Shown here piece after piece: positions 32,803 through 43,139 of a stretch of 64,000 bases of DNA. The DNA comes from Closterium sp. NIES-65 (taxonomy: Eukaryota > Streptophyta > Zygnematophyceae > Desmidiales > Closteriaceae), in contig CANXME010002275.1 of assembly GCA_948144175.1 (NCBI GenBank), forward strand, positions 2,918,001-2,982,000, in the 5' to 3' direction. Position 1 is the stretch's first letter; each line of letters opens with the position of its first letter. The notes under the pieces are model-generated. The model was not told where the DNA came from. It saw only the letters and a list, made by a program, of their open reading frames with translations, and made no database searches. The position numbers and the translations under genes are program-made.

Positions 32803-35800
32803 TCACGAGGAGAGCAAGTGAGGCAAGACAGGCACAAGACCCAACTGCGTGCAACAACGCTGATGATCACAAGGCGCAAGTGCCTTGGTGAAGACATCAG
32901 CAGTGTTGGCCTCAGAGGCCACGTACGCAAGTCGCAACTGTCCACGCTGCTGTAGCTCACGAGCAAGAAAGTAGCGGAGAGCAATGTGCTTCGTTCTGTG
33001 CTCCAGTCGCTGCTCTCGACACAAGGCCAGCATGGCCTTGCTGTCTACGTACAGGACTGGAGGAGAACGAGGCTGCTCTCCAAGGTCGGTCAGCAGGCAG
33101 GTGAGCCAGCGTAACTCCTGTGCAGCCATAGCCCCAGCGTAGATCTCAGCCTCACAACTGGAGCCGAGAACAGAAGACGAGCGGGTAGCCCGCCACGAAA
33201 CAGAGCCGGAACCAAGGCTGAAGGTGTAACCCTGTGACGACCGCTGCGTAGCCTGGTCGTCAGCCCAAGAAGCGTCTGCGTGCCCAGTGAGGACCACTGG
33301 ACTGCGCCCTCCAAGCACTAGCCCCATGCCCGACGTACTGCACAAGTAGCGCAACACCCTCTTCGCTGCAGCCATGTGCTCTGGTCGGTGTCTCCCAGGA
33401 GCAACATAGCGTGCGAGAATGCTAAGAGGGTATGCAAGGTCAGGTCGTGTGCAGGTCATCAGGTACATGAGGCAGCCAACAAGCTCTGCAAACGGGCCAC
33501 TCGACTCTACGGACTCATCCGAAGGCAGAGCTGAGAGCGAGTGGCGAGTAGGCAGAGGAGTGGCCTGAGGCGAGGAGTACGTGAAGCCGAAGCGCTGAAG
33601 GACCTGCTGCACCATGTGTGACTGAGTCAGGGTAATGGTGCGGCGTGCTCTGTCCCGGGTGATCTGCAAGCCAAGGTAGCTACGCAGTTCACCCAGGTCA
33701 GTGCACGTGTGTCTCTTCTGCAGCTCGGACTTCACGTGGGCGAGTCCAGCAGTGTCAGCTGTGGCAAAGACCAAGTCGTCGACGTACACGAGGGTGTAGA
33801 ACGGCGGCAGCGAGGTGTCGGTGCGCAGAAACAGCGACGGGTCGGCAGTAGAAGGAGCAAACCCAAGTGCCGCGAGCGTAGTCCTCAGTGTGTCGTGCCA
33901 CTCACGTGGCGCCTGGCGGAGACCGTAGAGTGGACGCCGGAGACTCCACTGGGTACCAGGAGGGAAAGTCCCAGTGAAGCCAGGTGGGCGACGCAGCCAG
34001 ATCTCCTCGTGCAGGCTGCCCTGCAAGAAAGCGGTGCTGAAGTCGAGAGAGTGGAGCTCGTAGTCACGGTGAGCAGCAACGTGCAGTAGAACCCGAAGAG
34101 TGGTCATCTTCGGGGTGGGGGAGAAGGTCTGAAAGTAGTCAACCCCCTGCCGCTGTCTGAAGCCACGAGCCACGTAACGCGCCTTGAAGACAGGCGGAGA
34201 ACCCGGCGGCCGCTTCACCCTGAAAATCCACATGCCACTGACTATGTTCGCCCCAGGAGGGGGAACAGCGTCAACGTAGGTGCCTGTGGACTTCCAGGAA
34301 GCCATCTCTGCATCCATAGCTGCCTGCCACTGAGAGGAGTAGGGACCCTCTATCGCCTCCGCGTAAGAGCGCGGAGTCGGGATGTCTGGTGCATCCGGGT
34401 CTCCCTCAGGGGCTAGCAGTACAGACGCGAGATGAGGTGAAGCGGCAGCCAGACAGTGGAACTCCTCCTGCCTGTCCTCAAGGACGTCCGTGCCAAGGGC
34501 ACACTCACCCCCGACGGACGGAGGACAGGCAGACTCAGACTCAGCGACAAGACTGGCAGCGTAGTCTAGACGACAGCGCGCAGCAAAGTCGACAAGCTCA
34601 CTGACAAGGGCGGACGCAGTAGACGACTCGAAGGAAGAGTCAGTGACAGCAGTAGCAAGGAGACGCATGACAGTAGGACTGGCAGCACGAAGAGAGTCCG
34701 ACTCCGGGTCGGCAAGAGCAGGAAGAGAGGAAGCAGGAGGAGAAGGCAAGGGGGCACGCAGAGGAGCAGTGGACGGACGCAGTGACATCCGGTGCGTGCC
34801 AGGGACAGGAGGAGGACGCTGACGCGACCCGCGACCACTAGCGCGCGCAGTACGAACAGGCGACGCAGGACGAGACGCAGGCTCACGACGCTCAGTAAGA
34901 CCTCCAGTCGGACCAGCGTAGGGAGAAGGAGCAGGCAAAGGGGAGGCAGGTTGTAGCGGTGGCTGTGACTGGACAGGCGGCGGACCCTCTAAGGGAGGAG
35001 GAGGAGGACCAGGAGAAGGTGTAAGACCAAGAACCTACTGCAGGAGCGGAACGAAGTACGGTCGGGGCCGCGCGGCGACGCCAGAAACAGCAGGGACAGG
35101 ACTAGTACCCCCAGCAGGAGTACCCGCTCCTGCAGCACCTCCAGCAGCACCTCCAGTAGTTCCAGAACCTCCAGCAGCACCACAAGGAGCACTGCCAGGC
35201 GGACCGCCAGCGGCAGTCCCAGTGCCAACACCCTCAGCAGCACCAGCTCCAGGAGAAACCTCAGACCCAGCAGCTCCAGTACTCCCAAGACGAGCACCTC
35301 CGGGACCCGCGGCAGTGACACCCTCTGCAGGCGAAGAAACTCCAGCACCAGCAGCACGCCTCCAGCGCCTAGCAAACCACTCACGCAGCTCCTGTGGGGA
35401 GAGTGGCTCACGGCGAGACGAAGCACCTCCAGGCACAGCACCCCCAGGCACAGCACCCCCAAGCTCAGCACCCCCAGGCTCAGCACCCCCAGGCTCAGCA
35501 CCCCCAGGCTCACCACCCCCAGACTCCGCACCCCCAGACTCAGCACCCCCAGGCTCAGCACCCCCAGACTCCGCACCCCCAGGCTCAGCACCCCCAGGCC
35601 CAGCACCCCCAGGCTCAGCACCCGCAGCAACACCAGAGTCACCAGTGACCTCGACAGGCTCGACCGCGTCTACCTGGGACACACCTGAAGGGGCAGGACC
35701 CTGAGGGGGGAGGGGGTCTACCAGGGGGGAACCTGGTACCAAGAAGAGCGGGGGCGGGGGGAGGGAAGGAGTGCGGTAGGGGAAGAGGCGGTAGTAGGGT

Positions 35801-38721
35801 ACCGACTCGTCGAACGTGACGTCCTGGGAGGACAGAACACGTCGAGAGGTGGGGTGGTAGAACTGCCACCCAGGGGCGTCGGGGGGGAACCCCAGGAAGA
35901 CACAGGGAGAAGCGCGAGGGGACAGCTTGTCCGCAGACAAGTCGCGGACAAACGCCCGAGATCCCCAGACCCGGAACGCCGACGCATCGCCAACCTTCCC
36001 CGTCCACAGCAGGGCTGGGGAGGTCTCCGACCTGGAGACCTTGGGGTGGAGGCTGATCTGATGCGCTGCGTACCTGACCGCAAATGGCCACAGAAAATGG
36101 GGGGCAGCCGCATGCATCATGGACGTACGGGCGACGTCCATGACCATGCCAATGTGGTGCTCAGCAATCCCATTTTGCTGCGGAGAGTCCGGAAGCGTGA
36201 AGGACTGGCGGATGCCTCGCGCACGACAGTAGGTACGTAGAAGGGCAGAGGAGAACTCTCCGCCTCTGTCCGAGTGCAGACGCAACACAGGAAAGTCGGA
36301 GCCAAAGCTCTGCCTGAGCTGAAGACGAGCTGCGCGGATCCAGTCGATCAGCACCTCAGTGACCTCACCCTTGCTGCGCAAGGGGAAGACTGTGGTGTAA
36401 CGCGAGTAGTCGTCAACAACGAGCAGGAAGTAGCGCTCCTAACCCTGTCCAAGGACGCGGGCTGGGCCCCACACGTCCATGTGAAGCGTCTGCAACGGGG
36501 CCTCTGTCGGAGGAAACTGGGAGGAGTGAGGGGCAGCACGCTGGCGCCCCTCGACACAGGGGACACAGGCAGGGCCAGGGCCCTGAGGAAGGGGAGGGAG
36601 GGACCGGGGAAGACCAAACACAAGAAGACGGGAGGCCATACCTCTGAGCCGAAGCAGAGAGGGGTGGCCAAGGCGGTGGTGCCAGAGGAGGGTCTCGTGA
36701 GACAGATGACGACACGAACAGGGGGCAGACTCAGGGCCAGACCTGGACGTTGCAGCAAACATCTGACCAGACGAAGGGACCCTACCAGACTCAGTACCTG
36801 GAGGAGAAGCAGTGGTCAGTGTGTACAGGCTCGACCCCGGCCGACGTGTAAACGTAGCCAGGTGGCGACCTGTGCTAGCCTCCGTGCAGTGTGTCACCCG
36901 CTGACGAGCAGGAGTGAACTGGTGGACACCCACATCCTGTAGGTCAGCACCACTCACCAGGTTCGTCGAGAACGAGGGGAGGTAGAGACCAGACAGGGTG
37001 CCAGCGGGGGCCGCCGGACACGGAAGGAGCGTGGAGAAGCGAGACAGGACAGGCCCCCCAGAGGGGTCAGCCAGGGACACCGCAACCGGTCGACTCAGCG
37101 GTGTGAGAGTGGTGCGGTCCCGAAAGAAGGAGCGAGACGCTCCAGAGTCAAGGGTGAAGGTGTGAGAGGCCGAAGCCGACACAGTACCTGAGAGGGCAGA
37201 CTCACCAGTACCTGAGAGCACAGACGCACTGGCACCTAGAGCAGCAGCCTCACGAGTACCTGACGCAGCAGTACCAATGCCCGGGTCGGGCGGGAAACAC
37301 CGGTAACAGTCATCCTCATCACTACCAGTCACAACATACATAGCAGAAAGAATAGCATCAAAATCAAGATCATAAATAGCTACACCAGCCCTAGACAGCT
37401 CCCCCCAGCGGGGGATCTGAGCGGCCTCCGGAAACTGCTGACGCCAGGCGTCGGTCAGGCGGCCAAAGCAGCGGCGGGCTGTGTGGGTGCCTCCACACCT
37501 CTCCCCCGCACGGTCGCCGGTGCGAAGAACGTAGGGGCAGGGACCAAACGCACCACCACGCTGACGCTGCAAGTACAACTCACGGAGCTGCTGAGGGGCG
37601 GGGACGGTGCGAGAGCGCTGCTGCTGCTGTGGCTGCTGCTGCTGCTGCTGCTGCTGGCGCTGACCACCCCCAGAGCTGCTCCGCTGAGACGAGCCACCCC
37701 GACCCCCGCCGCCACAGCCACCCCCGCCTCCACTGCCACCCCCGTCTCCACCGCCACCGCCCCCACCGGCACCCTCACCCCCGCCTCCTCCGCTACCTCC
37801 TCCGCCGCCACCTCCGCCTCCACCGCCTCCACTAGTACCTCCACTCCCGCCACCACCTCCACCGCCACCCCCACTCCCCCTGCCACCCCCACCTCCCCCG
37901 CCACCGCCCCCTCTAGCTCCACCCGCTCCCTTGCCCCCTTTGCCCTTGCCATTGCGGCGTCTACCGCTGGGGGCAGACGCCGCACCGACCGACTCAAAAC
38001 CAGCGAGGTCGGCCGCAGCGGCAGAGGCGACAGAGGGCAGCAGGGGGGAAGGAGAACACCCCTCAAAAATGGGGGTGCGAGGGTCACCCCGAGAGGCCCC
38101 TACAGCGACGATGCTCTTCTCAGCCGCTAGCAGGGACTCCTTAAGGAGGTCGACAGTGAGGGTGGTGGGAGAGACATAGAGAAACTGGTCCCTAACTACA
38201 CGAAGGGACTCAGGGAGACGAGTGACGAGAAAGTAGAGAGTGATGTACATGGGAGGAGGGTTTGCGGCGCGGAACTCAGCAGGAAGGGCAGCGCGGTAGC
38301 GAGCGTCACTAGCGCGGAGGTGGGTAACGAGGTCAGCAACAGTGGGAAAGGCAGCGAGGTCAGGGAAGAGAAATGGTAGCATGAGTCGGCTAAGCGTAGC
38401 GGAGGAAGGGGAGGAGTAGCGTGCAACTACAGCGTCGTACAAGGCCTGAGCGGTCTTGCACTGACTAAAGTGGGCACGCTCGGAGAAAGGGAGGTGGCGA
38501 CGCACAGCAAGACGTGCAGCAGCATCGCGGGTCGCCCATTTGGAGCGAACGGCGGGTTCAGCATCAGCAGGAGGGGCAGGGACAGATCCAGAGACAAAGT
38601 CAAAGAAAGAGACCTCATCTATCGCATCACACAGTAAGTACAGCTGCAGGTCTTCAATCCAGACTGCAAAGTCAATGGCTCTACCCTCAGCGTCAAAAGC
38701 TAGGACAGTGGGGGTGGCCAT
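32803..38721 (-). pseudogene. C4 gag-pol polyprotein, two amber codons only
   Basis: Starts at ATG 38721 (MATPTVLAFDAEGRAIDF). Gag: ALYDAVVARYSSPSSATLSR, LRVVRDQFLYVSPTTL, GASRGDPRTPIFEGCSPSPL. Next come a Gly-rich nucleocapsid and a poly-Gln run (about 37690-37930 and 37620-37660). A Cys/His cluster follows (CPYVLRTGDRAGERCGGTH), a protease with HTFTLDSGASRSFFRD, and an integrase zinc part with HHRLGHPSLL and CVPC. The first TAG is at 36441-36439, just before ERYFLLVVDDYSRY; the core then has RLHSDRGGEFSS and QQNGIAEHH. GGAEPGGAES linker 35640-35100; second TAG at 35037-35035; then about 740 open codons of RT (LDFSTAFLQG, YVDDLVF) and RNase H (HADASWADD, SCEAEIYAG). It could be a recently dead copy or could need read-through. 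Confidence 0.9.
35100..35640. repeat. C4 integrase-RT linker repeat
   Basis: A 15-bp unit (plus strand CTCAGCACCCCCAGG) repeats about 14 times between 35415 and 35625 and encodes GGAEP/GGAES on the minus strand; less regular Gly/Ala-rich sequence follows to 35100. Related 15-bp arrays occur in C1 (13860-14000), C3 (26050-26200) and G (53200-53340). Confidence 0.9.
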
Positions 38722-38824
38722 GACAGCAGCTGACAGTCTCACCGGGTAGGAAAAGTCGGGTAGGTCAGCGGCACTGTAACACAGCCCAGGAGTAGCAGTG
38801 GCCTTACAGGAGCAGGAGTGCGGC

Positions 38825-39640
38825 CCCACTGGCGGCTCGGGCGGCTCGGGCGGCTCGGGCGGCTCGGGCGGCTCGGGCGGTTCGGGCGGCTCGCGCGGCT
38901 CGGGTGACGCAGGGGCTCACGGGCGGCGCGGGCGGCTGCACGGGCGGCTCACGGGCGGCTGGGGCTGCTCACGGGCGGCACGGTGGGCGGCTGCACGGGC
39001 GGCTGCACGGTGGCGCGGCGGGCGGCTGCACGGTGGCGCGGCGGGCTGCAGCACGGGCGGCGGGGCCGACGGTGGGCCGTAGCGGGGCTGTAGCGGGGCC
39101 GGCGGTGGGCTGTAACGGGGCTGTAGCGAGGCTGTAGCGGGGCCGACGGCGGGCTGTAGCGGGGCCGGCGGCGGGCTGTAGTGGGGCCGACGGCGGGCTG
39201 TAGCGGGACCGGCGGCGGGCTTGGGCGGGGCCGACAGCGGGCTGTAGCGGGGCCGGCAGCGGGCTGTAGTGGGGCCGACGGCGGGCTGTAGCGGGGCCGA
39301 CGGCGGGCTATAGCGGGGCCGACGGCGGGCTGGAGCGGGGCCTACGGCGGGCCGACGAGGTCTAGGCGGGGCCAACGAGGGGCCGTAGCGGGGCCTAGGC
39401 GGGCCGACGGGGCCTAAGAGGGGCCGACGCGGGGCCGTAGCGGGGCCTAAGCGGGGCCGACGAGGCCTAAGCGGGGCCGACAGGGCCTAAGTGGGGCCGA
39501 CGAGGCCTAATCGGGGCCGACTAGGGGCCTAAGCGGGGCCGACGAGGGGCCTAAGCGGGGCCGACGAGGGGCCTAAGCGGGGCCGACGAGGGGCCTAAGC
39601 GAGAGCACGGCGGTAAGGGCGACACGGAGGGTCGCCAAAA
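38825..39640. repeat. C4 leader array
   Basis: GC-rich tandem units between gag and the PBS: GGCTCGGGC 9-mers (38830-38905), GGCGGCTGCACGG units (38925-39060), GGGGCCGACGGCGGGCTGTA units (39060-39350) and GGGGCCGACGAGGGGCCTAA units (39400-39600). The blocks differ from each other, so the array was built by several separate expansions. Confidence 0.88.
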
Positions 39641-39715
39641 AAAAAACGCGCGCCTCGGGGCGCGCTTCGGTGGGCCCTAGGAACAGTCCCTAGGAAGGGA
39701 CCTGCTCTGATTCCA

Positions 39716-39846
39716 TGAGAAGATATGAACGAGAATGAAATGACTATGAACAAAGTGAGTACAAATAGGAAACCCTAATTGTGTTGTACCCCCTATGGGA
39801 TACCCCATTATAGCCTACAGAAACAAGTAAGCTATATGTTCTGACA
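39716..39846 (-). repeat. C4 5' LTR (right end)
   Basis: 131 bp with the PBS at 39701-39715 on its left; abuts CATCG on the right. Confidence 0.94.
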
Positions 39847-40091
39847 CATCGTCCGTCCCAACATTGCGCCAAGTGTTTAGCCTGTGGCAGACCCGACACT
39901 TCAGCCCTGGATTCTGAATCATCGCATCTGTGCGACCCTGGCCGGACGCCACATTGACTTCCTCCTACGTTGGGTGGATCGCACAAGCGAAGATGACACG
40001 TGGGTCCCGGCTAACTCACTACAAGGCCACTTGGTACTACGGAATTGTCTTTCCCGTCGACACGTGCCTGATGTTGACTACATATCTTAAA
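39847..40091 (+). pseudogene. Gypsy C-terminal chromodomain
   Basis: The frame continues from QPPDI across C4 (RPNIAP) and, after a shift, reads LQPWILNHRICATLAGRHID then FLLRWVDRTSEDDTWVPANS and ends near LKRGF. The pattern of a hydrophobic strand, WVDR and DDTWVPA fits a chromodomain at the end of integrase. In chromoviruses this module tethers integration to particular chromatin. A stop follows at 40088. Confidence 0.75.
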
Positions 40092-40102
40092 AGGGGGTTT
40101 AG

Positions 40103-40381
40103 TGTAAGGGATTTTCTTAATTCCTTACTGATGCACTCTGTACACATAAAAATTCCAACTTTTCAAAGTTCAGCTCAGTCCGACGACCTCGCTTTCCGAA
40201 CGTCCCTCGCGTCGCCTTCGGGTTTCCCAACCCCAGACCTGCACCCAACCATCGCGCGCTCTGCGACCTCGGCCTAGCTAGCCTTACTATATTATGCCTA
40301 GGCCTCGTTGTTTTCTCAGTAGTTGGAATCACTTCCGCGATATTGCATCATGCGCAGTCTTCTTTCATCCAACTCATAACA
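40103..40381 (+). repeat. Gypsy 3' LTR
   Basis: Preceded by the purine tract AAAAGGGGG; begins TGTAAGGG, ends CATAACA, and is followed by ACTAG. It differs from the 5' LTR at roughly 28 sites, including small indels. Confidence 0.92.
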
Positions 40382-40411
40382 ACTAGTTACAAGTGCTGCA
40401 CTAACAGTACA

Positions 40412-40799
40412 TTACATATTCTCAGTTGTTGAGAGTGCGCGGAATAATGAACCTATGACAACCTAGACTGACAATACTGGGCCTTCAGATTCGTTTTAGG
40501 GGACCCTGATGCCTTAGGGAAACCCCTTAGAAGTAGAAAATATGCTCTGATTTTTCAGGGCAGCATTTTAGAAACATGTAGCCCGATGTCTCTCACGCCG
40601 CAGGTTTACATATTCTCAGTTGTTGAGAGTGCGCGGAATAATGAACCTATGACAACCTGGACTGACAATACTGGGCCTTCAGATTCGTTTTAGGGGACCT
40701 TGATGCCTTAGGGAAACCCCTCAGAAGTAGAAAATATGCTCTGATTTTTCAGGGCAGCATTTTAGAAACATGTAGCCCTATGTGTCTCACGCCGCAGGT
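40412..40799. repeat. 194-bp tandem duplication
   Basis: Two copies, 40412-40605 and 40606-40799, nearly identical (a handful of substitutions). Each ends in CTCACGCCGCAGGTTT, which resembles an intron acceptor. It lies in the sequence right of the gypsy insertion site. Confidence 0.9.
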
Positions 40800-41357
40800 T
40801 TTGCCGACCCTCCTCTGGACTGGGTCCCTTGGTACTGCACTTGTATTTTGCGTCTTGGGCTGCCTTCTTGTTGCGATATGAAACTTGATGAGAAGGCCTT
40901 CCCTGTACTCTGCAGGGGGCGACTCTACCAAGTACTAAGTCAAAGAGTCAAAAGCGTTGAAGCAACACCAGAGGCAAAAACATTTGAAGTGGAAGGAGCA
41001 GGAACATGTTTGAATAGGTTCCCGCGCCGCACGGTTGAATTTTGCTGTGATAAGGGAACGAATCCCTGAGAATACATGGCTAGTCTAGGTCGTTTCGCAT
41101 TCCTTTGTGTTTCCTACATAAACTCTATGTATGCATGTTTTTTTATAATCTCAGTCATTTACATTCACTCGGACCTGAGGTCAACAGTTCTGCTGCAACA
41201 CTACTTGCAACCAACCCAAAGCCAATCCCTTGCTAAGTCATGTTTAGGATTGTAACACTTTCTCACCTCCGCAACATTCGCTGTTGAATAATCGAAAGGT
41301 TATTATAGCATAACGCCTCATAACGAAGCAGTCACAACTTTAGCAGTACCGCGTCAG
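40800..41357. other. Non-repeat flank between the duplication and element E
   Basis: No gene can be assigned. Just after the CGCAG of the second duplicate, one plus-strand frame reads a hydrophobic, membrane-helix-like segment (WTGSLGTALVFCVLGCLLV) and stops at TGA 40877; a second frame stays open to 41069. Either could be a last exon, but nothing upstream supports a gene. The rest, to 41357, is AT-richer and featureless. Confidence 0.35.
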
Positions 41358-41486
41358 TGTCAAATATTATTATCTGTTATAGGCTGTTGTCAGGTGCTCC
41401 TTAGTGAGTACAACTCAGTTAGGGTGTCATATTTGTACTGCCTTGCTTTCCTAGTCTCATAATTCCATTGCATTCTATTTCTAAGA
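41358..41486 (+). repeat. E 5' LTR
   Basis: About 129 bp starting TGTCAAATATT; the right edge is set by the PBS-like TGGTATCA. Confidence 0.8.
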
Positions 41487-41519
41487 TGGTATCACGAGTA
41501 GGTTTAGAATCCGTGTCTA

Positions 41520-42300
41520 TCCTGGCCTACCTCGCGCCCTCCGCGACCTAGAGTGCCTCCGCGCCTTACACGCCCTCCGTCATGCGCTCTACCGCGCCCT
41601 TGCGCCCTCCACGCTCTAGAGCGCCTCCGCGCCTTAGGCGCCCTCCGTCACGTGCCCTAGCGCCCTCCGCGCCCTAGCCTCCCGTCGCACGCCTCCGCGC
41701 CCTCCGTAGCGCGCCCTCCGTGCCTCCGCGCCTAGCCCTCCCCTATGCACCCTCCACACCCTTCGTATCGCACCTCCGCCCAAGCCCGCCGCGTCGCTCG
41801 TGGCCCCTACCCTAGCCTATTGCGTCGGCAATGCGCCCTGCCCTAGCCCGTCGCGCAGCCCGTGCGCCCGGCCCTAGCCTGTCGCATAGCCCGTGCCCAG
41901 CCCGTCCCGTCGCCCGTGAGCCCTGCCCTAGCCCGTCGCGTTGCCCATGAGCACTGCCCCTAGCCCGCGCGTTGCCCGTGCGCCCTGCCCCTCGTACATC
42001 GCCCGTGTGCCCTGGCCCCTAGTCGCCGTGCTAGCCCCGCGCCCAACCAGCTGCGCACGCCCCTGCTACAGCAAGCATGCGCCCCTTACCACAGTTCGCG
42101 GGCGCCCCATACCTTGCCCGCGCACGCCCTCCACACCACAGCCCCGCTCGCCCCTTACCCAGCCTACACGCGCCCCATACCACAGCCCGCGCTTGACCCC
42201 TCCTTAGCGATGTGCGCGCCACAGTCAGCCAGAGTAGCCTAAGGTGCGTGCCACGATAGCTTTCCCGAGGCGCGTGCCATGCTCTACCGCGCCTTGAGGC
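41520..42300. repeat. E leader: GC-rich degenerate repeats
   Basis: Units such as CGCCCTCCGCGCCCTAG and AGCCCGTCGC repeat irregularly between the PBS and the first protein-like sequence. It is the same position as the leader arrays of C1-C4 and G, but more diverged. Confidence 0.75.
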
Positions 42301-43139
42301 TCAGCAGACGGGCTTTCTCACTGCCGGTTTTCCTGTTCCCTACCATACCTTCACTGGGTTCACCGTTCCGCCGCGGCTGGAGGCCGCTACTCCTTGGCCT
42401 AGTTTCTCCTGGCGCTCCTAGCTTAGTGTGCTCCATGCTCCAGCCGTTCCTCGCCTAGTTTCACCTGGCGCTCCTAGCTCAGTTTGCTCTATGCTCCAGC
42501 CATTCCTTGCCTAATTTCATTTAGCGCTCCTAGCTTAGTTTGCTCCGTGCTCCAGCCGTTCCTCGCCTAGTTTTACCTGTCGCTCCTAGCCTGCTGCTCC
42601 TGCACCCCGCTAGCCTTTATCATGGCGTCCACTAGGGTTCTCAAACATCAGAGACAGCAGCAGTGGCAGCTTTAGCAGTCATACCCACCGCAGTAGTGGC
42701 ATCCGCAGCAACAGTGGTGCCCTCAGCAGCAGCTCCGCCCTCAGCAGCAGCTCCGCCCTCAGCAGCCGTGGGGGCCTGGTGGTTCGGATAGGGTTGGCTG
42801 TAGCAGCGGCCCAGCAAGCTGGGGGGCTCGTCGCGGTGGCCGCGACGTCGGCTCGTGTCAGTACCGGATCCTGACCGGCCCTAGTGCTGGCACTATCTGC
42901 TGGCGTCCTGACCACTCTGCATAGCGCTGCTACAATCGCCTCAACGACCACTACCATGAGCATTTTGGGCCTGAGTCGGCCCCCGATCCGGCCCGGTCTG
43001 TTTCGTAGTGGTTACCTTGTATCTGATATGCCTATGGATGCTATTTTTTCCGTCACGTATGGATCTCTTGGCTTGCGTGTACCTAGCTTAGGACCTTTGC
43101 CTACTGTTAGTGTAGATACTTGTGCTTTTAGTATAGGTG

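Larger units (their letters stand above)
32460..39846 (-). mobile_element. Copia element C4: full-length and young
   Basis: Flanked by CATCG (32455-32459 and 39847-39851). The 131-bp LTRs (32460-32590, 39716-39846) differ at a single site by eye, making C4 the youngest insertion in the gypsy nest. The PBS TGGAATCAGAGCAGG has one change from the canonical form. All expected domains are present, and only two in-frame amber codons interrupt the polyprotein. Confidence 0.96.
10179..40381 (+). mobile_element. Ty3/gypsy chromovirus, broken into pieces by four nested insertions
   Basis: Two LTRs about 30 kb apart are flanked by ACTAG (10174-10178 and 40382-40386). Without the nested elements it is about 5.3 kb, a normal size for a gypsy element. 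Internal order is gag, protease, RT, RNase H, integrase, chromodomain, i.e. gypsy order with a chromovirus tail. The PBS TGGTATCAGAGC begins at 10457, and a purine tract (AAAAGGGGG) precedes the 3' LTR. The LTRs differ at roughly 28 of about 277 sites by eye, making this the oldest layer of the nest. Stops and frameshifts in every domain make it inactive. Confidence 0.92.

Noticed and set aside
40782-41069. 96-residue frame as a Cys-rich secreted protein
   Set aside because: It has no ATG start (first codon GTG), no signal peptide and an equally plausible alternative frame; kept only as an unassigned interval.
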